Below, piece after piece: positions 9,296 to 19,688 of a DNA stretch of 64,000 nucleotides (the stretch's first letter is position 1; every line of letters starts with the position of its first letter). The stretch is from Mycobacterium colombiense (lineage in GTDB: Bacteria; Actinomycetota; Actinomycetes; Mycobacteriales; Mycobacteriaceae). Location of the stretch: the NCBI RefSeq assembly GCF_001672755.1, contig NZ_LZKI01000133.1, positions 1 to 64,000 of the forward strand, read 5' to 3'. Made by a program: the position numbers and the translations under genes. The notes under the pieces are model-generated. The model searched no databases, had not been told where the DNA came from, and saw nothing but the letters and a program-made list of their open reading frames with translations.

Positions 9296-12200
9296 GTGAC
9301 CGACACACCCGGCCCCGAAGCTGACCTCGAGGCTCAGCCGGTGGACTCCGTCCAGGCCTACCCCAAGCCGGCCGGCGGAGCGCCCGACTTCCCGGCGCTC
9401 GAGCTCGAGGTGCTGGACTACTGGGCCCGCGACGACACCTTCCGGGCCAGCATCGCCCGCCGCGACGGCGCACCGGAATACGTGTTCTACGACGGGCCGC
9501 CGTTCGCCAACGGGCTGCCGCACTACGGGCACCTGCTCACCGGCTACGTGAAAGACATCGTGCCGCGCTACCGCACCATGCGTGGCTACAAGGTCGAGCG
9601 CCGGTTCGGCTGGGACACCCACGGGCTGCCGGCCGAACTCGAAGTCGAGCGCCAACTGGGCATCACCGACAAATCGCAGATCGATGACATGGGCATCGCC
9701 GCGTTCAACGACGCCTGCCGTGCCTCGGTGCTGCGCTACACCGACGAGTGGCAGGCCTACGTCACCCGCCAGGCCCGCTGGGTCGACTTCGACAACGACT
9801 ACAAGACGCTGGACCTGCCCTACATGGAGTCGGTGATCTGGGCGTTCAAACAGCTCTGGGACAAGGGCCTGGCGTACGAGGGCTACCGGGTGCTGCCCTA
9901 TTGCTGGCGCGACGAAACCCCGCTGTCCAACCACGAGTTGCGGATGGACGACGACGTCTACCAGAGCCGCCAGGACCCCGCGCTGACGGTGGGATTCAAA
10001 GTCACCGGCGGCGACTTGGACGGCGCCTATTTGTTGGTGTGGACGACGACGCCGTGGACCCTGCCGTCCAATCTGGCGGTCGCCGTCCACCCCGACGTGA
10101 CCTACGTCGAGGTCGAGGCCGAGGGCAAACGTTTCGTCCTCGCGGAGCCGCGGCTGGCCGCCTACGCGCGCGAGTTGGGCTTCGAAAAAGGAGATGCGCC
10201 AGAGATTTTGGCCACCCACCGCGGCGCCGACCTGCTCGGCACCCGCTACCTGCCGCCGTTCCCGTACTTCATGGATACGGATAACGCGTTTCAGGTGCTG
10301 CCCGGTGAGTTCGTCACCACCGAGGACGGTACCGGCATCGTGCACATGGCGCCGGCTTACGGCGAGGACGACATGGCGACCACCGACAAGGTCGGCATCA
10401 CCCCGGTCACGCCCGTCGACTCCAAGGGGCGCTTCGACGCCACGGTCCCGGATTACCAGGGCCAGCACGTCTTTGACGCCAACTCGCAGATCATCCGCGA
10501 CCTGAAGAACGGCAGCGGTCCCGCCGCGGCCAACGGCGCGGTGTTACTGCGCCACGAAACCTACGAGCACCCCTACCCGCACTGCTGGCGCTGCCGCAAC
10601 CCGCTGATCTATCGGGCGGTGTCCTCATGGTTCGTCGCGGTCACCGAATTCCGGGACCGGATGGTCGAACTCAACCAGCAGATCACCTGGTACCCCGAGC
10701 ATGTCAAGGACGGCCAGTTCGGCAAGTGGCTGCAGGGCGCCCGCGACTGGTCGATCTCGCGAAACCGCTACTGGGGCACCCCGATTCCGGTGTGGAAGTC
10801 CGACGACCCCGCCTACCCGCGGGTCGATGCCTACGGCAGCCTCGACGAACTCGAACGCGACTTCGGGGTGCGGCCCACCAACCTGCACCGGCCGTTCATC
10901 GACGAGCTGACCCGGCCCAACCCCGACGACCCGACCGGCGCCAGCACGATGCGCCGGATCCCCGACGTGCTCGACGTGTGGTTCGACTCGGGATCGATGC
11001 CCTACGCCCAGGTGCACTTCCCGTTCGAGAACGCCGACTGGTTCGACGGCCATTATCCCGGCGACTTCATCGTCGAATACATCGGGCAGACCCGCGGCTG
11101 GTTCTACACCCTGCACGTGCTGGCCACCGCGCTGTTCGACCGTCCCGCCTTCAAAACCTGTGTGGCGCATGGGATCGTGCTGGGATCCGACGGCCAGAAG
11201 ATGAGCAAGTCGCTGCGCAACTATCCCGATGTCAGCGAGGTGTTCGACCGCGACGGCTCCGACGCCATGCGCTGGTTCCTGATGGCCTCGCCGATCCTGC
11301 GCGGGGGCAATCTCATCGTCACCGAGCAGGGCATTCGCGAGGGTGTGCGCCAGGTGCTGCTGCCGTTCTGGAACGCCTACAGCTTCCTGGCCCTCTACGC
11401 GCCCAAAGTCGGTACCTGGCGCACCGATTCGACGCAGGTGCTGGACCGCTACATCCTGGCCAAGCTCGCCGAGCTGCGCGACGACCTGACAAACGAGATG
11501 GACACCTGCGACATCTCGCGGGCCTGCGAGCAGCTGCGCCAGTTCACCGAGGCGCTGACGAACTGGTATGTGCGCCGGTCACGTTCACGGTTCTGGGAAG
11601 AGGACGTCGACGCCATCGACACCTTGCACACCGTGCTGGAGGTGACGGCCCGGCTGGCCGCGCCGCTGCTTCCGTCGGTGACCGAGATCGTGTGGCGCGG
11701 CCTGACGTCGCAGCGGTCCGTGCATCTCACCGATTGGCCGCAGGCCGGGGACGTGCCCGCCGACCCCGACCTGGTCGCCGCGATGGATCAGGTCCGCGAG
11801 GTCTGCTCGGCCGCGTCCTCGTTACGCAAGGCCAAGAAGCTGCGGGTTCGGCTACCGCTGCCCAAACTCACTGTGGCGGTGGACAATCCGCAGCGACTGG
11901 AGCCCTTCACCGACCTGATCGCCGACGAGCTGAACGTCAAGAGCGTCGAGCTGACCGATGCGATCGACACCTACGGCCGCTTCGAGCTCACCGTGAACGC
12001 GAGGGTGGCGGGGCCGCGGCTGGGCAAGGACGTGCAGGCGGCCATCAAGGCGGTCAAGGCGGGGGAGGGCGTCGTCAATCCGGACGGCACCCTGAGCGCC
12101 GGACCCGCGGTGCTACAACCCGAGGAATACAGCTCACGGCTGGTCGCCGCCGACCCGGAATTCACCGCTGCCCTGCCCGACGGGGCGGGCCTGGTGGTGC

Positions 12201-12469
12201 TGGACGGGACGGTGACCCCGGAACTCGAGGCCGAAGGCTGGGCCAAGGACCGGATCCGCGAGCTGCAGGAGCTGCGCAAGACCACGGGTCTGGATGTGTC
12301 CGACCGGATATCGGTGGTGATGGCGGTGCCCGGCGAGCGGGCCGACTGGGCGCGCACCCACCGCGACCTCATCGCGGGCGAGATCCTGGCCACCAGTTTC
12401 GAATTCGGCGATCCCGCCGACGGCGCCGAGATCGGCGACGGCGTGCGGGTGAGCATCGCCAGGGCGTGA
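9296..12469 (+). CDS. ileS: Isoleucyl-tRNA synthetase
   Basis: 1057 residues. Class I synthetase: the HIGH-type motif appears as GLPHYGH in [27 protein letters not shown] follows, and the KMSKS motif is [10 protein letters not shown]. The CP1 editing domain contains [16 protein letters not shown] and [15 protein letters not shown]. It charges tRNA-Ile in the cytoplasm. I chose GTG 9296 because GGAG lies about 12 nt upstream and the protein then begins MTD, as in M. tuberculosis IleS; GTG 9272 would start within the sequestered leader. Compared with what I recall of the tuberculosis protein there is a roughly 20-residue N-terminal insertion ([17 protein letters not shown]). Expression is governed by the upstream Ile T-box. 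Confidence 0.97.
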   Translation: MTDTPGPEADLEAQPVDSVQAYPKPAGGAPDFPALELEVLDYWARDDTFRASIARRDGAPEYVFYDGPPFANGLPHYGHLLTGYVKDIVPRYRTMRGYKVERRFGWDTHGLPAELEVERQLGITDKSQIDDMGIAAFNDACRASVLRYTDEWQAYVTRQARWVDFDNDYKTLDLPYMESVIWAFKQLWDKGLAYEGYRVLPYCWRDETPLSNHELRMDDDVYQSRQDPALTVGFKVTGGDLDGAYLLVWTTTPWTLPSNLAVAVHPDVTYVEVEAEGKRFVLAEPRLAAYARELGFEKGDAPEILATHRGADLLGTRYLPPFPYFMDTDNAFQVLPGEFVTTEDGTGIVHMAPAYGEDDMATTDKVGITPVTPVDSKGRFDATVPDYQGQHVFDANSQIIRDLKNGSGPAAANGAVLLRHETYEHPYPHCWRCRNPLIYRAVSSWFVAVTEFRDRMVELNQQITWYPEHVKDGQFGKWLQGARDWSISRNRYWGTPIPVWKSDDPAYPRVDAYGSLDELERDFGVRPTNLHRPFIDELTRPNPDDPTGASTMRRIPDVLDVWFDSGSMPYAQVHFPFENADWFDGHYPGDFIVEYIGQTRGWFYTLHVLATALFDRPAFKTCVAHGIVLGSDGQKMSKSLRNYPDVSEVFDRDGSDAMRWFLMASPILRGGNLIVTEQGIREGVRQVLLPFWNAYSFLALYAPKVGTWRTDSTQVLDRYILAKLAELRDDLTNEMDTCDISRACEQLRQFTEALTNWYVRRSRSRFWEEDVDAIDTLHTVLEVTARLAAPLLPSVTEIVWRGLTSQRSVHLTDWPQAGDVPADPDLVAAMDQVREVCSAASSLRKAKKLRVRLPLPKLTVAVDNPQRLEPFTDLIADELNVKSVELTDAIDTYGRFELTVNARVAGPRLGKDVQAAIKAVKAGEGVVNPDGTLSAGPAVLQPEEYSSRLVAADPEFTAALPDGAGLVVLDGTVTPELEAEGWAKDRIRELQELRKTTGLDVSDRISVVMAVPGERADWARTHRDLIAGEILATSFEFGDPADGAEIGDGVRVSIARA

Positions 12470-12473
12470 GCGG

Positions 12474-13016
12474 TCAGGCGCGAGATCGCAGCGCCCGGTG
12501 GGCATGCGGCCAGAACGGCATCCCCGCCACCACGGTCGCCCCGGTGGCGATCACGCCGACCGCGACGTCGACGCTCTTGCGGCCATCCGAGGCCCAGTAG
12601 ACATCCTTGAGGTCCAACAGCAGCGCCAGTTCGTCGACGATCATGGCGTTGGCGGCACCGTAGGCCACCGCCGCCGCGGGATGGCGCCGTTGCTTCTCGC
12701 TGCCCCGCAGCCCCACACCGGCCACCGTCGCCAGCATCCCGATCCCGATGTTGTAGTGGTGGAAGTGCTTGCCGCCCAACGACATACCGCCACCGGACGG
12801 GCCGTGGCCGGCGCGGATCCAGTGGGTGAGGCCACGCAGGCCCGCGAAGGTGAGGGTGAACGATGTCCACGCCAGCACCGTGGTCTGCTCTCCGGGTTGC
12901 AGGCGTTCGTTCCATTGATGGCGCAGCCGCGCCCATCGCGTCGAGGGCGGCGCGTCCCCGTGCGGAACGGCCGCATCGCCCTGCCCGGTGTCCTTCAGTT
13001 GACCGCTCATGGCCAT
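12474..13016 (-). CDS. Integral membrane protein of unknown function
   Basis: 180 residues with about four predicted hydrophobic segments: TVLAWTSFTLTFAGL, NIGIGMLATVAGVGL, PAAAVAYGAANAMIVDELAL and DVAVGVIATGATVVAGMPFW. A notable HFHHYNIGI motif sits at the start of the second segment, and an acidic pair in DELALLLDLKDVYW lies in or beside the membrane, so metal or proton chemistry is conceivable. The N-terminal 30 residues are polar. It is convergent with ileS and divergent from dinX with about 50 bp between the start codons. I do not recognise the family. Confidence 0.75.
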   Translation of the reverse strand: MAMSGQLKDTGQGDAAVPHGDAPPSTRWARLRHQWNERLQPGEQTTVLAWTSFTLTFAGLRGLTHWIRAGHGPSGGGMSLGGKHFHHYNIGIGMLATVAGVGLRGSEKQRRHPAAAVAYGAANAMIVDELALLLDLKDVYWASDGRKSVDVAVGVIATGATVVAGMPFWPHAHRALRSRA

Positions 13017-13068
13017 GACAAAACGTTAGTCCCAACCGGCCCTTCGCGTGGGCCCTAGCATCGAGCGT

Positions 13069-14469
13069 GTGGAGTCGCGGTGGGTGCTGCACCTGGACAT
13101 GGACGCGTTCTTCGCCTCCGTTGAGCAACTCACCCGCCCGACGCTGCGCGGGCGCCCGGTGCTGGTCGGCGGTGTGGGCGGGCGCGGCGTGGTGGCCGGG
13201 GCCAGCTACGAGGCGCGCGTCTTCGGGGCGCGCTCGGCCATGCCCATGCATCAGGCGCGCCGGCTGGTCGGTGTGAGCGCGGTGGTGCTGCCGCCGCGCG
13301 GCGTGGTGTACGGGCTGGCCAGCAGGCGCGTCTTCGACACCATCCGCGCCGTGGTGCCCGTGGTCGAGCAGTTGTCCTTCGACGAGGGATTCGGCGAACC
13401 CGCGCAGCTCGCCGGGGCGTCCGCCGAGGACGTCGAGGCGTTCTGCGAGGACCTGCGGCGACGGGTCCGCGAGGACACCGGCCTGATCGCCTCGGTGGGC
13501 GCCGGCTCGGGCAAGCAGATCGCCAAGATCGCCTCCGGCCTGGCCAAACCCGATGGCGTCCGGGTGGTGCGTCGCGCCGAAGAACGGCCGTTGCTCGCCG
13601 GCCTGCCGGTGCGCCGGCTGTGGGGGATCGGCCCGGTTGCCGAGGAGAGGCTGCATCGCCTGGGCATCGAGACCATCGGCGAGCTGGCCGCGCTCACCGA
13701 GGCCGAGGCGGCCAACATCCTGGGCGCCACGATCGGGCCGGCGCTGCACCGGCTGGCCCGCGGCATCGACGACCGCCCGGTCGCCGAACGCGCCGAGGCC
13801 AAGCAGATCAGCTCCGAATCGACCTTTGCCGCCGACCTGACCAGCCTGGAGCAGTTGCGTGAGGCCATCGAGCCGATCGCCGAGCACGCGCATCACCGCC
13901 TGCTGCGCGACGGTCGCGGCGCGCGCACCGTCACCGTCAAGATGAAGAAATTCGACATGAGCACGCTGACCCGGTCCGCGACGCTGCCCTACGCCACCAC
14001 CGAGGTCGCCGCGCTGGTGGGCATGGCCCGCCGGCTGCTGCTCGATCCGCGCGAGATCGGGCCCATTCGCCTTCTCGGCGTGGGCTTTTCGGGGCTGAGC
14101 GACGTGCGCCAGGAATCGCTGTTCCCGGACTTGGAATTGGCGGCGCCGCAACCGGATTCACCATCGGTCGAGACCGCGACCGAGGCGATGTTCGCTCCGG
14201 GGCCCGATGATGCGGGGTGGCGGGTCGGCGACGACGTCGCCCACCGCGAGCTCGGGCACGGCTGGGTGCAAGGCGCGGGCCACGGCGTGGTCACCGCGCG
14301 GTTCGAAACGCGCAGCACCGGCCCCGGACCCGCCCGGACGTTTCCCGCCGACGGCGGCGACCTGGTGCGCGCCAACCCGATCGATTCACTGGATTGGCCC
14401 GATTACGCCGGGGGGCTGCAGGCCGATGCGCTGTCAGCCCCACCGGGCGAAGACGTCGGCGACCGGTAG
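13069..14469 (+). CDS. dinX: DNA polymerase IV, Y-family translesion polymerase
   Basis: 466 residues. The N-terminus [20 protein letters not shown] carries the first catalytic aspartates (LDMDAFF), and LSFDEGF supplies the second acidic pair. The little-finger domain ends near [12 protein letters not shown], a QxSLF-like sliding-clamp contact. The last 100 residues form a mycobacterial extension with [21 protein letters not shown] chose GTG 13069 over the upstream in-frame GTG 13048 because a TAGCAT -10 box (13056-13061) ends 7 nt before it. It overlaps the convergent ansA by 36 bp. It is the equivalent of Rv1537; it is called dinB in other species. Confidence 0.93.
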   Translation: MESRWVLHLDMDAFFASVEQLTRPTLRGRPVLVGGVGGRGVVAGASYEARVFGARSAMPMHQARRLVGVSAVVLPPRGVVYGLASRRVFDTIRAVVPVVEQLSFDEGFGEPAQLAGASAEDVEAFCEDLRRRVREDTGLIASVGAGSGKQIAKIASGLAKPDGVRVVRRAEERPLLAGLPVRRLWGIGPVAEERLHRLGIETIGELAALTEAEAANILGATIGPALHRLARGIDDRPVAERAEAKQISSESTFAADLTSLEQLREAIEPIAEHAHHRLLRDGRGARTVTVKMKKFDMSTLTRSATLPYATTEVAALVGMARRLLLDPREIGPIRLLGVGFSGLSDVRQESLFPDLELAAPQPDSPSVETATEAMFAPGPDDAGWRVGDDVAHRELGHGWVQGAGHGVVTARFETRSTGPGPARTFPADGGDLVRANPIDSLDWPDYAGGLQADALSAPPGEDVGDR

Positions 14470-15372
14470 CCCGGCGGCCAGCGCGGCGATCAGCAGGACG
14501 CGCGCCTGAGACGGTCGCAGCCCCGGCACCATCACCGCCCCGGCCGCCGCCATGTCGTGGCCGGGGCCATAGCTGGCGCCGACCCGCCCGCCCGGGACGC
14601 GGGTGGACACCGCGACGGCGACCCCGTCGCCGCAGTGCCGGCGCACCGCATCGACGACCGCGGGCCCGGCGTTTCCCGAACCCAGCGCCTCGAGCACCAC
14701 GCCCCGCGCCCCGGCGGCCACGCACGCATCCAGGGCCACCGCGTCGCTGCCCAGGTACGCCGCGACGATGTCGACGCGCGGCGCGGAAGCGGCCCGCAGA
14801 TCGCCGACGTACGGGCGGGTCTTCGGGCCGGTGAGGGTCACGTCGCCGCCCACGCCGCCGAGCAGCCGGCCGGTGAAGCCGCTGAGGTCCTCGGTGGCCA
14901 CCTTGCTCATGCCCAGCGGTTGCAGCACCCGGCCGGCAAAACACAGCACCACGCCCAGGTCGCGGGCGGCCGGGCTGGCCGCCACCGCCAGGGCGTCCCG
15001 CACATTCGCCGGGCCGTCCGCGTCGGGGGCGTCGGCGCTGCGCATGGCGCCGGTCAGCACGACCGGGGCCGGGCCCGCATAGGTGAGATCGAGCCACAGC
15101 GCGCTTTCCTCCATGGTGTCGGTGCCGTGCAGCACCACCACCCCGTCGGCCCCGCCGTCGACCGCGGCCGTCATCGCGTCGCGGATCCGGTCCCAATCGG
15201 CCAGCGTCAGCTCCGAGCTGTCGACCGCCAGCAGGTCAACCACATCGACGTCGTGTTCTCCGCGGAAGGGCGCCGTCAGGTCCGACCCGCTGTACGAGGG
15301 CCGGTGCACCCCGTCGGCGCCGGTGCCGGTCGATATCGTGCCCCCGGTGGCGATCACGGTGAGGCGGGCCAT
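14434..15372 (-). CDS. ansA: L-asparaginase
   Basis: 312 residues from ATG 15372; an upstream in-frame ATG (15390) would add six residues. Both active-site threonine motifs are present: ATGGTIS at residues 8-14 and HGTDT at 82-86, each with its Thr. It hydrolyses asparagine to aspartate and ammonia; in M. tuberculosis AnsA is linked to nitrogen assimilation and acid resistance by ammonia release. No signal peptide is visible. It is convergent with dinX (36-bp overlap) and divergent from lspA, with a 72-bp shared upstream region. Confidence 0.95.
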   Translation of the reverse strand: MARLTVIATGGTISTGTGADGVHRPSYSGSDLTAPFRGEHDVDVVDLLAVDSSELTLADWDRIRDAMTAAVDGGADGVVVLHGTDTMEESALWLDLTYAGPAPVVLTGAMRSADAPDADGPANVRDALAVAASPAARDLGVVLCFAGRVLQPLGMSKVATEDLSGFTGRLLGGVGGDVTLTGPKTRPYVGDLRAASAPRVDIVAAYLGSDAVALDACVAAGARGVVLEALGSGNAGPAVVDAVRRHCGDGVAVAVSTRVPGGRVGASYGPGHDMAAAGAVMVPGLRPSQARVLLIAALAAGLPVADVFARWG

Positions 15373-15444
15373 GGTGGCATCATTGCGCATCGCCGCTGCG
15401 CGAACATGGCTAGCCCGGGTGAGGCAGTAGGGGATGATGGGGAA

Positions 15445-16161
15445 GTGCCTGAAGAACCAACGAACTCGACTGAGCCGGTGACCTCAGCCGAAGAGGCTGG
15501 TGAGGCCGCCCCGGTCAAGCGAGACGCGGAGCCCGAAACCGTCGCGGCGCCCGAGACCGCCGCTTCGCCCGAACCCGCTCCACGGCGGCTGCGGCTGCTG
15601 CTGTCGATCGCGGCGATAGTCCTGGCCCTCGACGTCGTCACCAAGGTCCTCGCCGTCAAACTGCTGCCGCCCGGCCAGCCGGTGCCGATCATCGGCGACA
15701 CGGTGACCTGGACCCTGGTGCGCAATTCGGGAGCGGCCTTCTCGATGGCGACCGGCTACACCTGGGTGCTGACGCTGATCGCGACCGGTGTGGTGGTCGG
15801 CATCTTCTGGATGGGACGCCGGCTGGTGTCGCCCTGGTGGGCGGTGGGCCTGGGCATGATCCTCGGCGGCGCGATGGGCAACCTGGTCGATCGCTTCTTC
15901 CGCGCCCCCGGGCCGCTGCGCGGGCATGTCGTGGACTTCCTGTCGGTCGGCTGGTGGCCGGTGTTCAACGTCGCCGACCCCTCGGTGGTCGGCGGCGCCA
16001 TCCTGCTGGTGGTGCTGTCGATCTTCGGGTTCGACTTCGACTCAGTTGGTCGGCGCCACGCCGACGGCGACTCTCCGGGGCGGCGCACCACCGGCGACCG
16101 GCGCCACGCCGACGACCGGCGCAAGGACGAGGGCGACAGCCAGGACAGCGCGGGTGAGTGA
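15445..16161 (+). CDS. lspA: Lipoprotein signal peptidase (signal peptidase II)
   Basis: 238 residues. An acidic, proline/alanine-rich N-terminal extension of about 50 residues precedes the four-helix core, as in mycobacteria. The catalytic aspartate dyad lies in GNLVDRFFR and in [30 protein letters not shown] is the conserved periplasmic loop. The enzyme cleaves prolipoproteins before the lipidated Cys in the inner membrane. GTG 15445 follows a purine-rich GATGATGGGGAA. The frame is open far upstream over the ansA complement, but that extension is antisense and not coding. The next gene overlaps it by 8 bp. Confidence 0.95.
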   Translation: MPEEPTNSTEPVTSAEEAGEAAPVKRDAEPETVAAPETAASPEPAPRRLRLLLSIAAIVLALDVVTKVLAVKLLPPGQPVPIIGDTVTWTLVRNSGAAFSMATGYTWVLTLIATGVVVGIFWMGRRLVSPWWAVGLGMILGGAMGNLVDRFFRAPGPLRGHVVDFLSVGWWPVFNVADPSVVGGAILLVVLSIFGFDFDSVGRRHADGDSPGRRTTGDRRHADDRRKDEGDSQDSAGE

Positions 16162-17080
16162 CCGCTCGATGCCCGTCCCGGAGGGACTGGCGGGCATGCG
16201 TGTCGACGCCGGGTTGGCCCGCCTGCTGGGGTTGTCGCGCAGCGCGGCGGCCGCGCTGGCCGAAGACGGCGGCGTCGAACTCGACGGCGTTCAGGCCGGC
16301 AAGTCCGACCGGCTGACCGGCGGGGCCTGGCTGCAGGTGCGGCTGCCCGAGGCGCCGGCGCCGCTGCAGAACACGCCGGTCGACATCGAGGGCATGACGA
16401 TCCTGTACTCCGACGACGACATCGTCGCCGTCGACAAACCGGCGGCGGTGGCCGCGCACGCGTCGGTCGGCTGGACCGGGCCCACGGTGCTCGGCGGACT
16501 GGCCGCCGCCGGCTACCGGATCACCACCTCGGGGGTGCCCGAGCGGCAGGGCATCGTGCACCGGCTCGACGTCGGCACGTCCGGGGTGATGGTGGTCGCG
16601 CTGTCCGAGCGCGCCTACACCCTGCTGAAGCGGGCGTTCAAACAGCGCACCGTCGACAAGCGCTATCACGCGCTGGTGCAAGGACATCCGGACCCGTCCA
16701 GCGGGACCATCGACGCGCCGATCGGGCGTCACCGCGGCGGCGAGTGGAAGTTCGCGGTCACCAAGGACGGTCGGCACAGCCTGACCCACTACGACACCGT
16801 GGAGGCCTTCGTCGCCGCCAGTCTGCTCGACGTGCACCTGGAAACCGGCCGCACCCACCAGATCCGGGTGCATTTCTCCGCGCTGCATCACCCGTGCTGC
16901 GGTGACCTCGTCTACGGCGCCGATCCCAAGCTCGCGAAAAAGCTTGGGCTGGAACGCCAATGGTTGCATGCCCGCTCACTGTCCTTCGCCCATCCGGCCG
17001 ATGGCAGGCGGATCGAGATCGTCAGCCCCTACCCGCCCGACTTGCAGCACGCGCTGGACGTGTTGCGCGACGAGGGCTGA
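16154..17080 (+). CDS. RluD-type ribosomal large-subunit pseudouridine synthase
   Basis: 308 residues. An S4-like RNA-binding domain lies at about residues 15-70 ([20 protein letters not shown]), followed by the RluA/RluD catalytic core with [12 protein letters not shown] (catalytic Asp) and the ending motif [19 protein letters not shown]. It isomerises uridines of 23S rRNA; the exact sites in mycobacteria are not something I can read here. GTG 16154 overlaps the lspA stop by 8 bp, so translation is coupled. The lspA-rluD pair is conserved with M. tuberculosis Rv1539-Rv1540 (from memory). Confidence 0.92.
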   Translation: MSDRSMPVPEGLAGMRVDAGLARLLGLSRSAAAALAEDGGVELDGVQAGKSDRLTGGAWLQVRLPEAPAPLQNTPVDIEGMTILYSDDDIVAVDKPAAVAAHASVGWTGPTVLGGLAAAGYRITTSGVPERQGIVHRLDVGTSGVMVVALSERAYTLLKRAFKQRTVDKRYHALVQGHPDPSSGTIDAPIGRHRGGEWKFAVTKDGRHSLTHYDTVEAFVAASLLDVHLETGRTHQIRVHFSALHHPCCGDLVYGADPKLAKKLGLERQWLHARSLSFAHPADGRRIEIVSPYPPDLQHALDVLRDEG

Positions 17081-17081
17081 C

Positions 17082-17840
17082 TCAGGCGGGCTTGCGGGCC
17101 TCGACGAGCAGCCGCACGGAGTGCGTGACGAACGGGCCGCCGGATTCGATGCGCTCGTGCAGTTCGGCCAGCCGCTCCCTGTAGCGCTGCACGCTGAAGT
17201 CGGGCACCGTCCAGATCACCTTGCGCAGGAAGTACACGACGGCGCCGATGTCGAAGAACTCGGCGCGCATCCGCTCCATCCGCACATCGACGATCTCCAG
17301 CCCGGCGGCCTCGGCCTGCGCGCGCACCGCGTCCGGGTGAAACTCGGCCCACTTCTCTGGCTGTGGCCCGATGAAGTACTCGACCAGTTCGCCCATGGTG
17401 GCCGGGCCGATGTGCTGCGCGAAGTAGGTGCCGCCCGGCCGGAGTACCCGGACGATCTCGCCCCACCAGACGGAGATCGGGTGACGCGTGGTCACCAGGT
17501 CGAACGCGTCGGCGGCGAACGGCAGCGGTGGCTCGTCGCGGGTCGCGACCACCACCACGCCGAGCGCGTGCAGGCGCTTGGTGGCCAGTGCCGCGTTCGG
17601 CGGCCATGTCTCGATGGCGGCCATGGTCGGCGGGAACGGCGCCGCGCCGGACAGCACCTCCCCGCCGCCGGTGTGAATGTCCAGTGCGGCCGACACCGTC
17701 GCCAACCGGCCCCGCAACAGCCGCTGGTAGCCCCACGACGGGCGTTCCTCGGTGGCCCGTCCGTCCAGCCAGGAAAAGTCCCAGCCCTCGACGGGGGCGG
17801 CGTCCGCCTCGGCGATCAGGTCGTCAAATGTGCGCCGCAT
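17082..17840 (-). CDS. SAM-dependent methyltransferase (class I)
   Basis: 252 residues. A weak glycine-rich SAM motif ALDIHTGGGEVLSGA (motif I) is followed by MAAIETWPPNAALATKRLH, then FDLVTTRHPISVWWGEIVRV and LRPGGTYFAQHIGP (motifs IV-VI), the layout of class I methyltransferases. The N-terminus GWDFSWLDGRATEERPSWGY is characteristic of a small family seen in actinobacteria; the substrate is unknown. ATG 17840 is preferred because TAGCAT lies 7 nt upstream; GTG 17858 and ATG 17849 are alternatives. It occupies the place of lprI in M. tuberculosis; a remnant of that gene lies immediately upstream. Confidence 0.85.
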   Translation of the reverse strand: MRRTFDDLIAEADAAPVEGWDFSWLDGRATEERPSWGYQRLLRGRLATVSAALDIHTGGGEVLSGAAPFPPTMAAIETWPPNAALATKRLHALGVVVVATRDEPPLPFAADAFDLVTTRHPISVWWGEIVRVLRPGGTYFAQHIGPATMGELVEYFIGPQPEKWAEFHPDAVRAQAEAAGLEIVDVRMERMRAEFFDIGAVVYFLRKVIWTVPDFSVQRYRERLAELHERIESGGPFVTHSVRLLVEARKPA

Positions 17841-17861
17841 GTCAGGCATGCTAGGCACTGT

Positions 17862-17948
17862 TCACGGCGTGCGGCAGACAAATGTGGTGCCGTCGAGCGT
17901 GAGCTCGCCCTGATGCTCCCAGTACTCCGAGCCCTGGCGCCGCCGGCC
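17862..17948 (-). pseudogene. Remnant of the lipoprotein gene lprI (last 28 codons)
   Basis: In the minus-strand frame ending at the TGA at 17862-17864 the sequence reads RQGSEYWEHQGELTLDGTTF then VCRTP. This closely matches the C-terminus of M. tuberculosis LprI as I remember it (RQGIEYWEHQGEV ... ATFVCRTS). In M. tuberculosis lprI is the gene directly downstream of glbN. Here only the 3' tail is left, abutting the glbN stop codon, with no start codon, signal peptide or lipobox. A deletion removed the rest, and the lysozyme-inhibitor role of LprI must be lost unless another copy exists. Confidence 0.72.
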
Positions 17949-17949
17949 G

Positions 17950-18360
17950 TCAGACCCGGACCTTGCCGGCGTCGCCCGTGGCGATCTCGGGGGCCAGCGG
18001 TGCTATCGCGCCGAGTATCTCGGTGACCGTCTCCGACGGCACCCCGGCGGCGGCCAGCGCGTCGGCCAAATGCCCGGCCACCAAACTGAAGTGGTGCATG
18101 GTGATCCCGCGGCCCTGGTGCACCTGCTTCATCGGGGCGCCGGTGTAGGGCTCCGGGCCGCCCAGGGCGGCGGCGAAGAACTCCACCTGTTTGCCCTTGA
18201 GGCGGTTCATGTTCGTGCCGGTGAAGAAGCCGGACAGTTCATCGTCGGCAAGCACGCGAACGTAGAAGTCCTCGACCACGACTTCGATCGCCTCGTGTCC
18301 ACCGATCCGGTCGTAGATGGCTGCCGGTGCGGACTTGCGGAAGCGCGCCAGAATTTTCAT
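17950..18360 (-). CDS. glbN: Truncated haemoglobin N (nitric oxide dioxygenase)
   Basis: 136 residues, the same length as M. tuberculosis HbN. The key residues are present: Tyr33 (B10) and Gln58 (E11) in the distal pocket, Phe62 (E15) as tunnel gate, and proximal His81 (F8) in [19 protein letters not shown]. The short pre-A N-terminus is charged ([12 protein letters not shown]). The protein binds haem and detoxifies NO to nitrate in aerobic cells. In M. tuberculosis it forms an operon with lprI; here the downstream lprI is reduced to a remnant followed by a methyltransferase gene. Confidence 0.95.
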   Translation of the reverse strand: MKILARFRKSAPAAIYDRIGGHEAIEVVVEDFYVRVLADDELSGFFTGTNMNRLKGKQVEFFAAALGGPEPYTGAPMKQVHQGRGITMHHFSLVAGHLADALAAAGVPSETVTEILGAIAPLAPEIATGDAGKVRV

Positions 18361-18643
18361 AAGTTCGATTGGAACATTGCGGCGTTGCTCGTCAGTTAGT
18401 GCGCGATCACGCCGGGATTGCCCTGTGTAACAAGCGGATTGCCCACAGCTGGCGGCCCTTCCCGGCGAACCGTGAGATCCGGCGCCGCGTTACATGACGG
18501 CAATCTGCATCGAGCTGAGCGGCTGATGTCCTAGGTTGGCTTAATGATGCACGTCACATCACTCGCGCAGCCCCGCAAGGCGGTCGTGGTCAACGGGCAG
18601 GCCAGTTGCGGTCGGGGGGCTCACATCATCAGGAGCGAAGCCG
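18361..18643. other. Divergent intergenic region between glbN and the SDR operon
   Basis: 283 bp with no gene. It holds the glbN promoter (leftward) and the promoter of the reductase operon (rightward). TAGGTT (18532-18537) is a possible rightward -10 box, and AGGAG at about 18630 is the Shine-Dalgarno for ATG 18644. TGATG-N7-CATCA (18544-18560) is a short dyad of unknown use. No long repeat or RNA gene is seen. Confidence 0.4.
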
Positions 18644-19684
18644 ATGAATCTTGGTGACATAACGAACTTGGTGGAGAACTCGATCGGGAACCTGGTGGAA
18701 AAACCATTCGCCGCGGTGTCCCACATCGTCAATACCCCGAACTCGGCCGGGCGGTATCGGCCGTTCTATCTGAGGAATCTGCTGGACGCGGTGCAGGGCC
18801 GTACCCTCGAGGAGGCCGTCGAGGGCAGGACCGCCCTGATCACCGGGGGATCCTCGGGTATCGGTGAGGCCGCCGCGAAGAAGATCGCCGAAGCCGGCGG
18901 TGCGGTGGCGCTGGTGGCCCGCACCCGGGAGAACCTGGAGAAGGTCGCCGAGGAGATCCGCGGCGACGGCGGGACCGCCCACGTCTACCCGTGCGACCTG
19001 ACCGACATGGACGCCATCGCCGCGATGGCCGATCAGGTGCTCGACGATCTCGGCGGCGTCGACATCCTGATCAACAACGCGGGGCGCTCGATCCGGCGCT
19101 CGCTCGAGTTGTCCTACGACCGGATCCACGACTACCAGCGCACGATGCAGCTGAACTATCTCGGCGCGGTCCAGCTGATCCTCAAGTTCATCCCCGGGAT
19201 GCGCGAGCGGGGATACGGGCACGTGCTCAACGTCTCCTCGGTCGGCGTGCAGACCCGCGCGCCGCGCTTCGGGGCCTACATCGCCAGCAAGGCCGCGCTG
19301 GACAGCTTGTGCGACGCGCTGCAGGCCGAGACGGTGAACGATGACGTGCGGTTCACCACGGTGCACATGGCGCTGGTGCGCACGCCGATGATCAGCCCCA
19401 CCACGCTCTACGACAAGTTCCCGGCGCTGACGCCCGAGCAGGCGGCCGGGGTGATCGCCGACGCGATCGTGCACCGGCCGCGGCGGGCCAGCTCACCGTT
19501 CGGGCAGTTCGCCGCCGTCGCCGACGCCGTCAACCCGGCGGTGATGGACCGGGTGCGCAACCGGGCGTTCGCCATGTTCGGTGATTCCGACGCGGCTAAG
19601 GGTGATGAATCATCAACCGAGGCAACGAAATTCGATAAACGCAGCGAGAACTTCGTGCGGGCGACCCGAGGGATACATTGGTGA
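18644..19684 (+). CDS. Short-chain dehydrogenase/reductase, probable fatty acyl reductase (Rv1543-like)
   Basis: 346 residues. The NADP-binding TGGSSGIG is at residues 67-74 after an unusual 60-residue N-terminal lead, then NNAGRS, the catalytic Ser in NVSSVGVQT, and YIASK. This classical SDR layout with an N-terminal extension fits M. tuberculosis Rv1543, annotated as a possible fatty acyl-CoA reductase. It would reduce a long-chain acyl or keto group; the substrate is inference. Shine-Dalgarno AGGAG precedes ATG 18644. The next reductase gene starts 4 bp after its stop, and MmpL follows, suggesting a lipid synthesis and export unit. Confidence 0.9.
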   Translation: MNLGDITNLVENSIGNLVEKPFAAVSHIVNTPNSAGRYRPFYLRNLLDAVQGRTLEEAVEGRTALITGGSSGIGEAAAKKIAEAGGAVALVARTRENLEKVAEEIRGDGGTAHVYPCDLTDMDAIAAMADQVLDDLGGVDILINNAGRSIRRSLELSYDRIHDYQRTMQLNYLGAVQLILKFIPGMRERGYGHVLNVSSVGVQTRAPRFGAYIASKAALDSLCDALQAETVNDDVRFTTVHMALVRTPMISPTTLYDKFPALTPEQAAGVIADAIVHRPRRASSPFGQFAAVADAVNPAVMDRVRNRAFAMFGDSDAAKGDESSTEATKFDKRSENFVRATRGIHW

Positions 19685-19688
19685 CACC

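Noticed and set aside
11971..14151. Very long minus-strand open frame over ileS and dinX, and similar ones over dnaE1 (24995-26932) and 1985-3454
   Set aside because: GC-rich antisense frames with low-complexity Arg/Gly/Gln/His protein and no family motifs; they mirror strongly supported genes.
14557..15444. Long in-frame upstream extension of lspA
   Set aside because: It lies antisense to ansA, shows shadow composition (Arg/Ala/Gly-rich) and the known LspA start fits GTG 15445.
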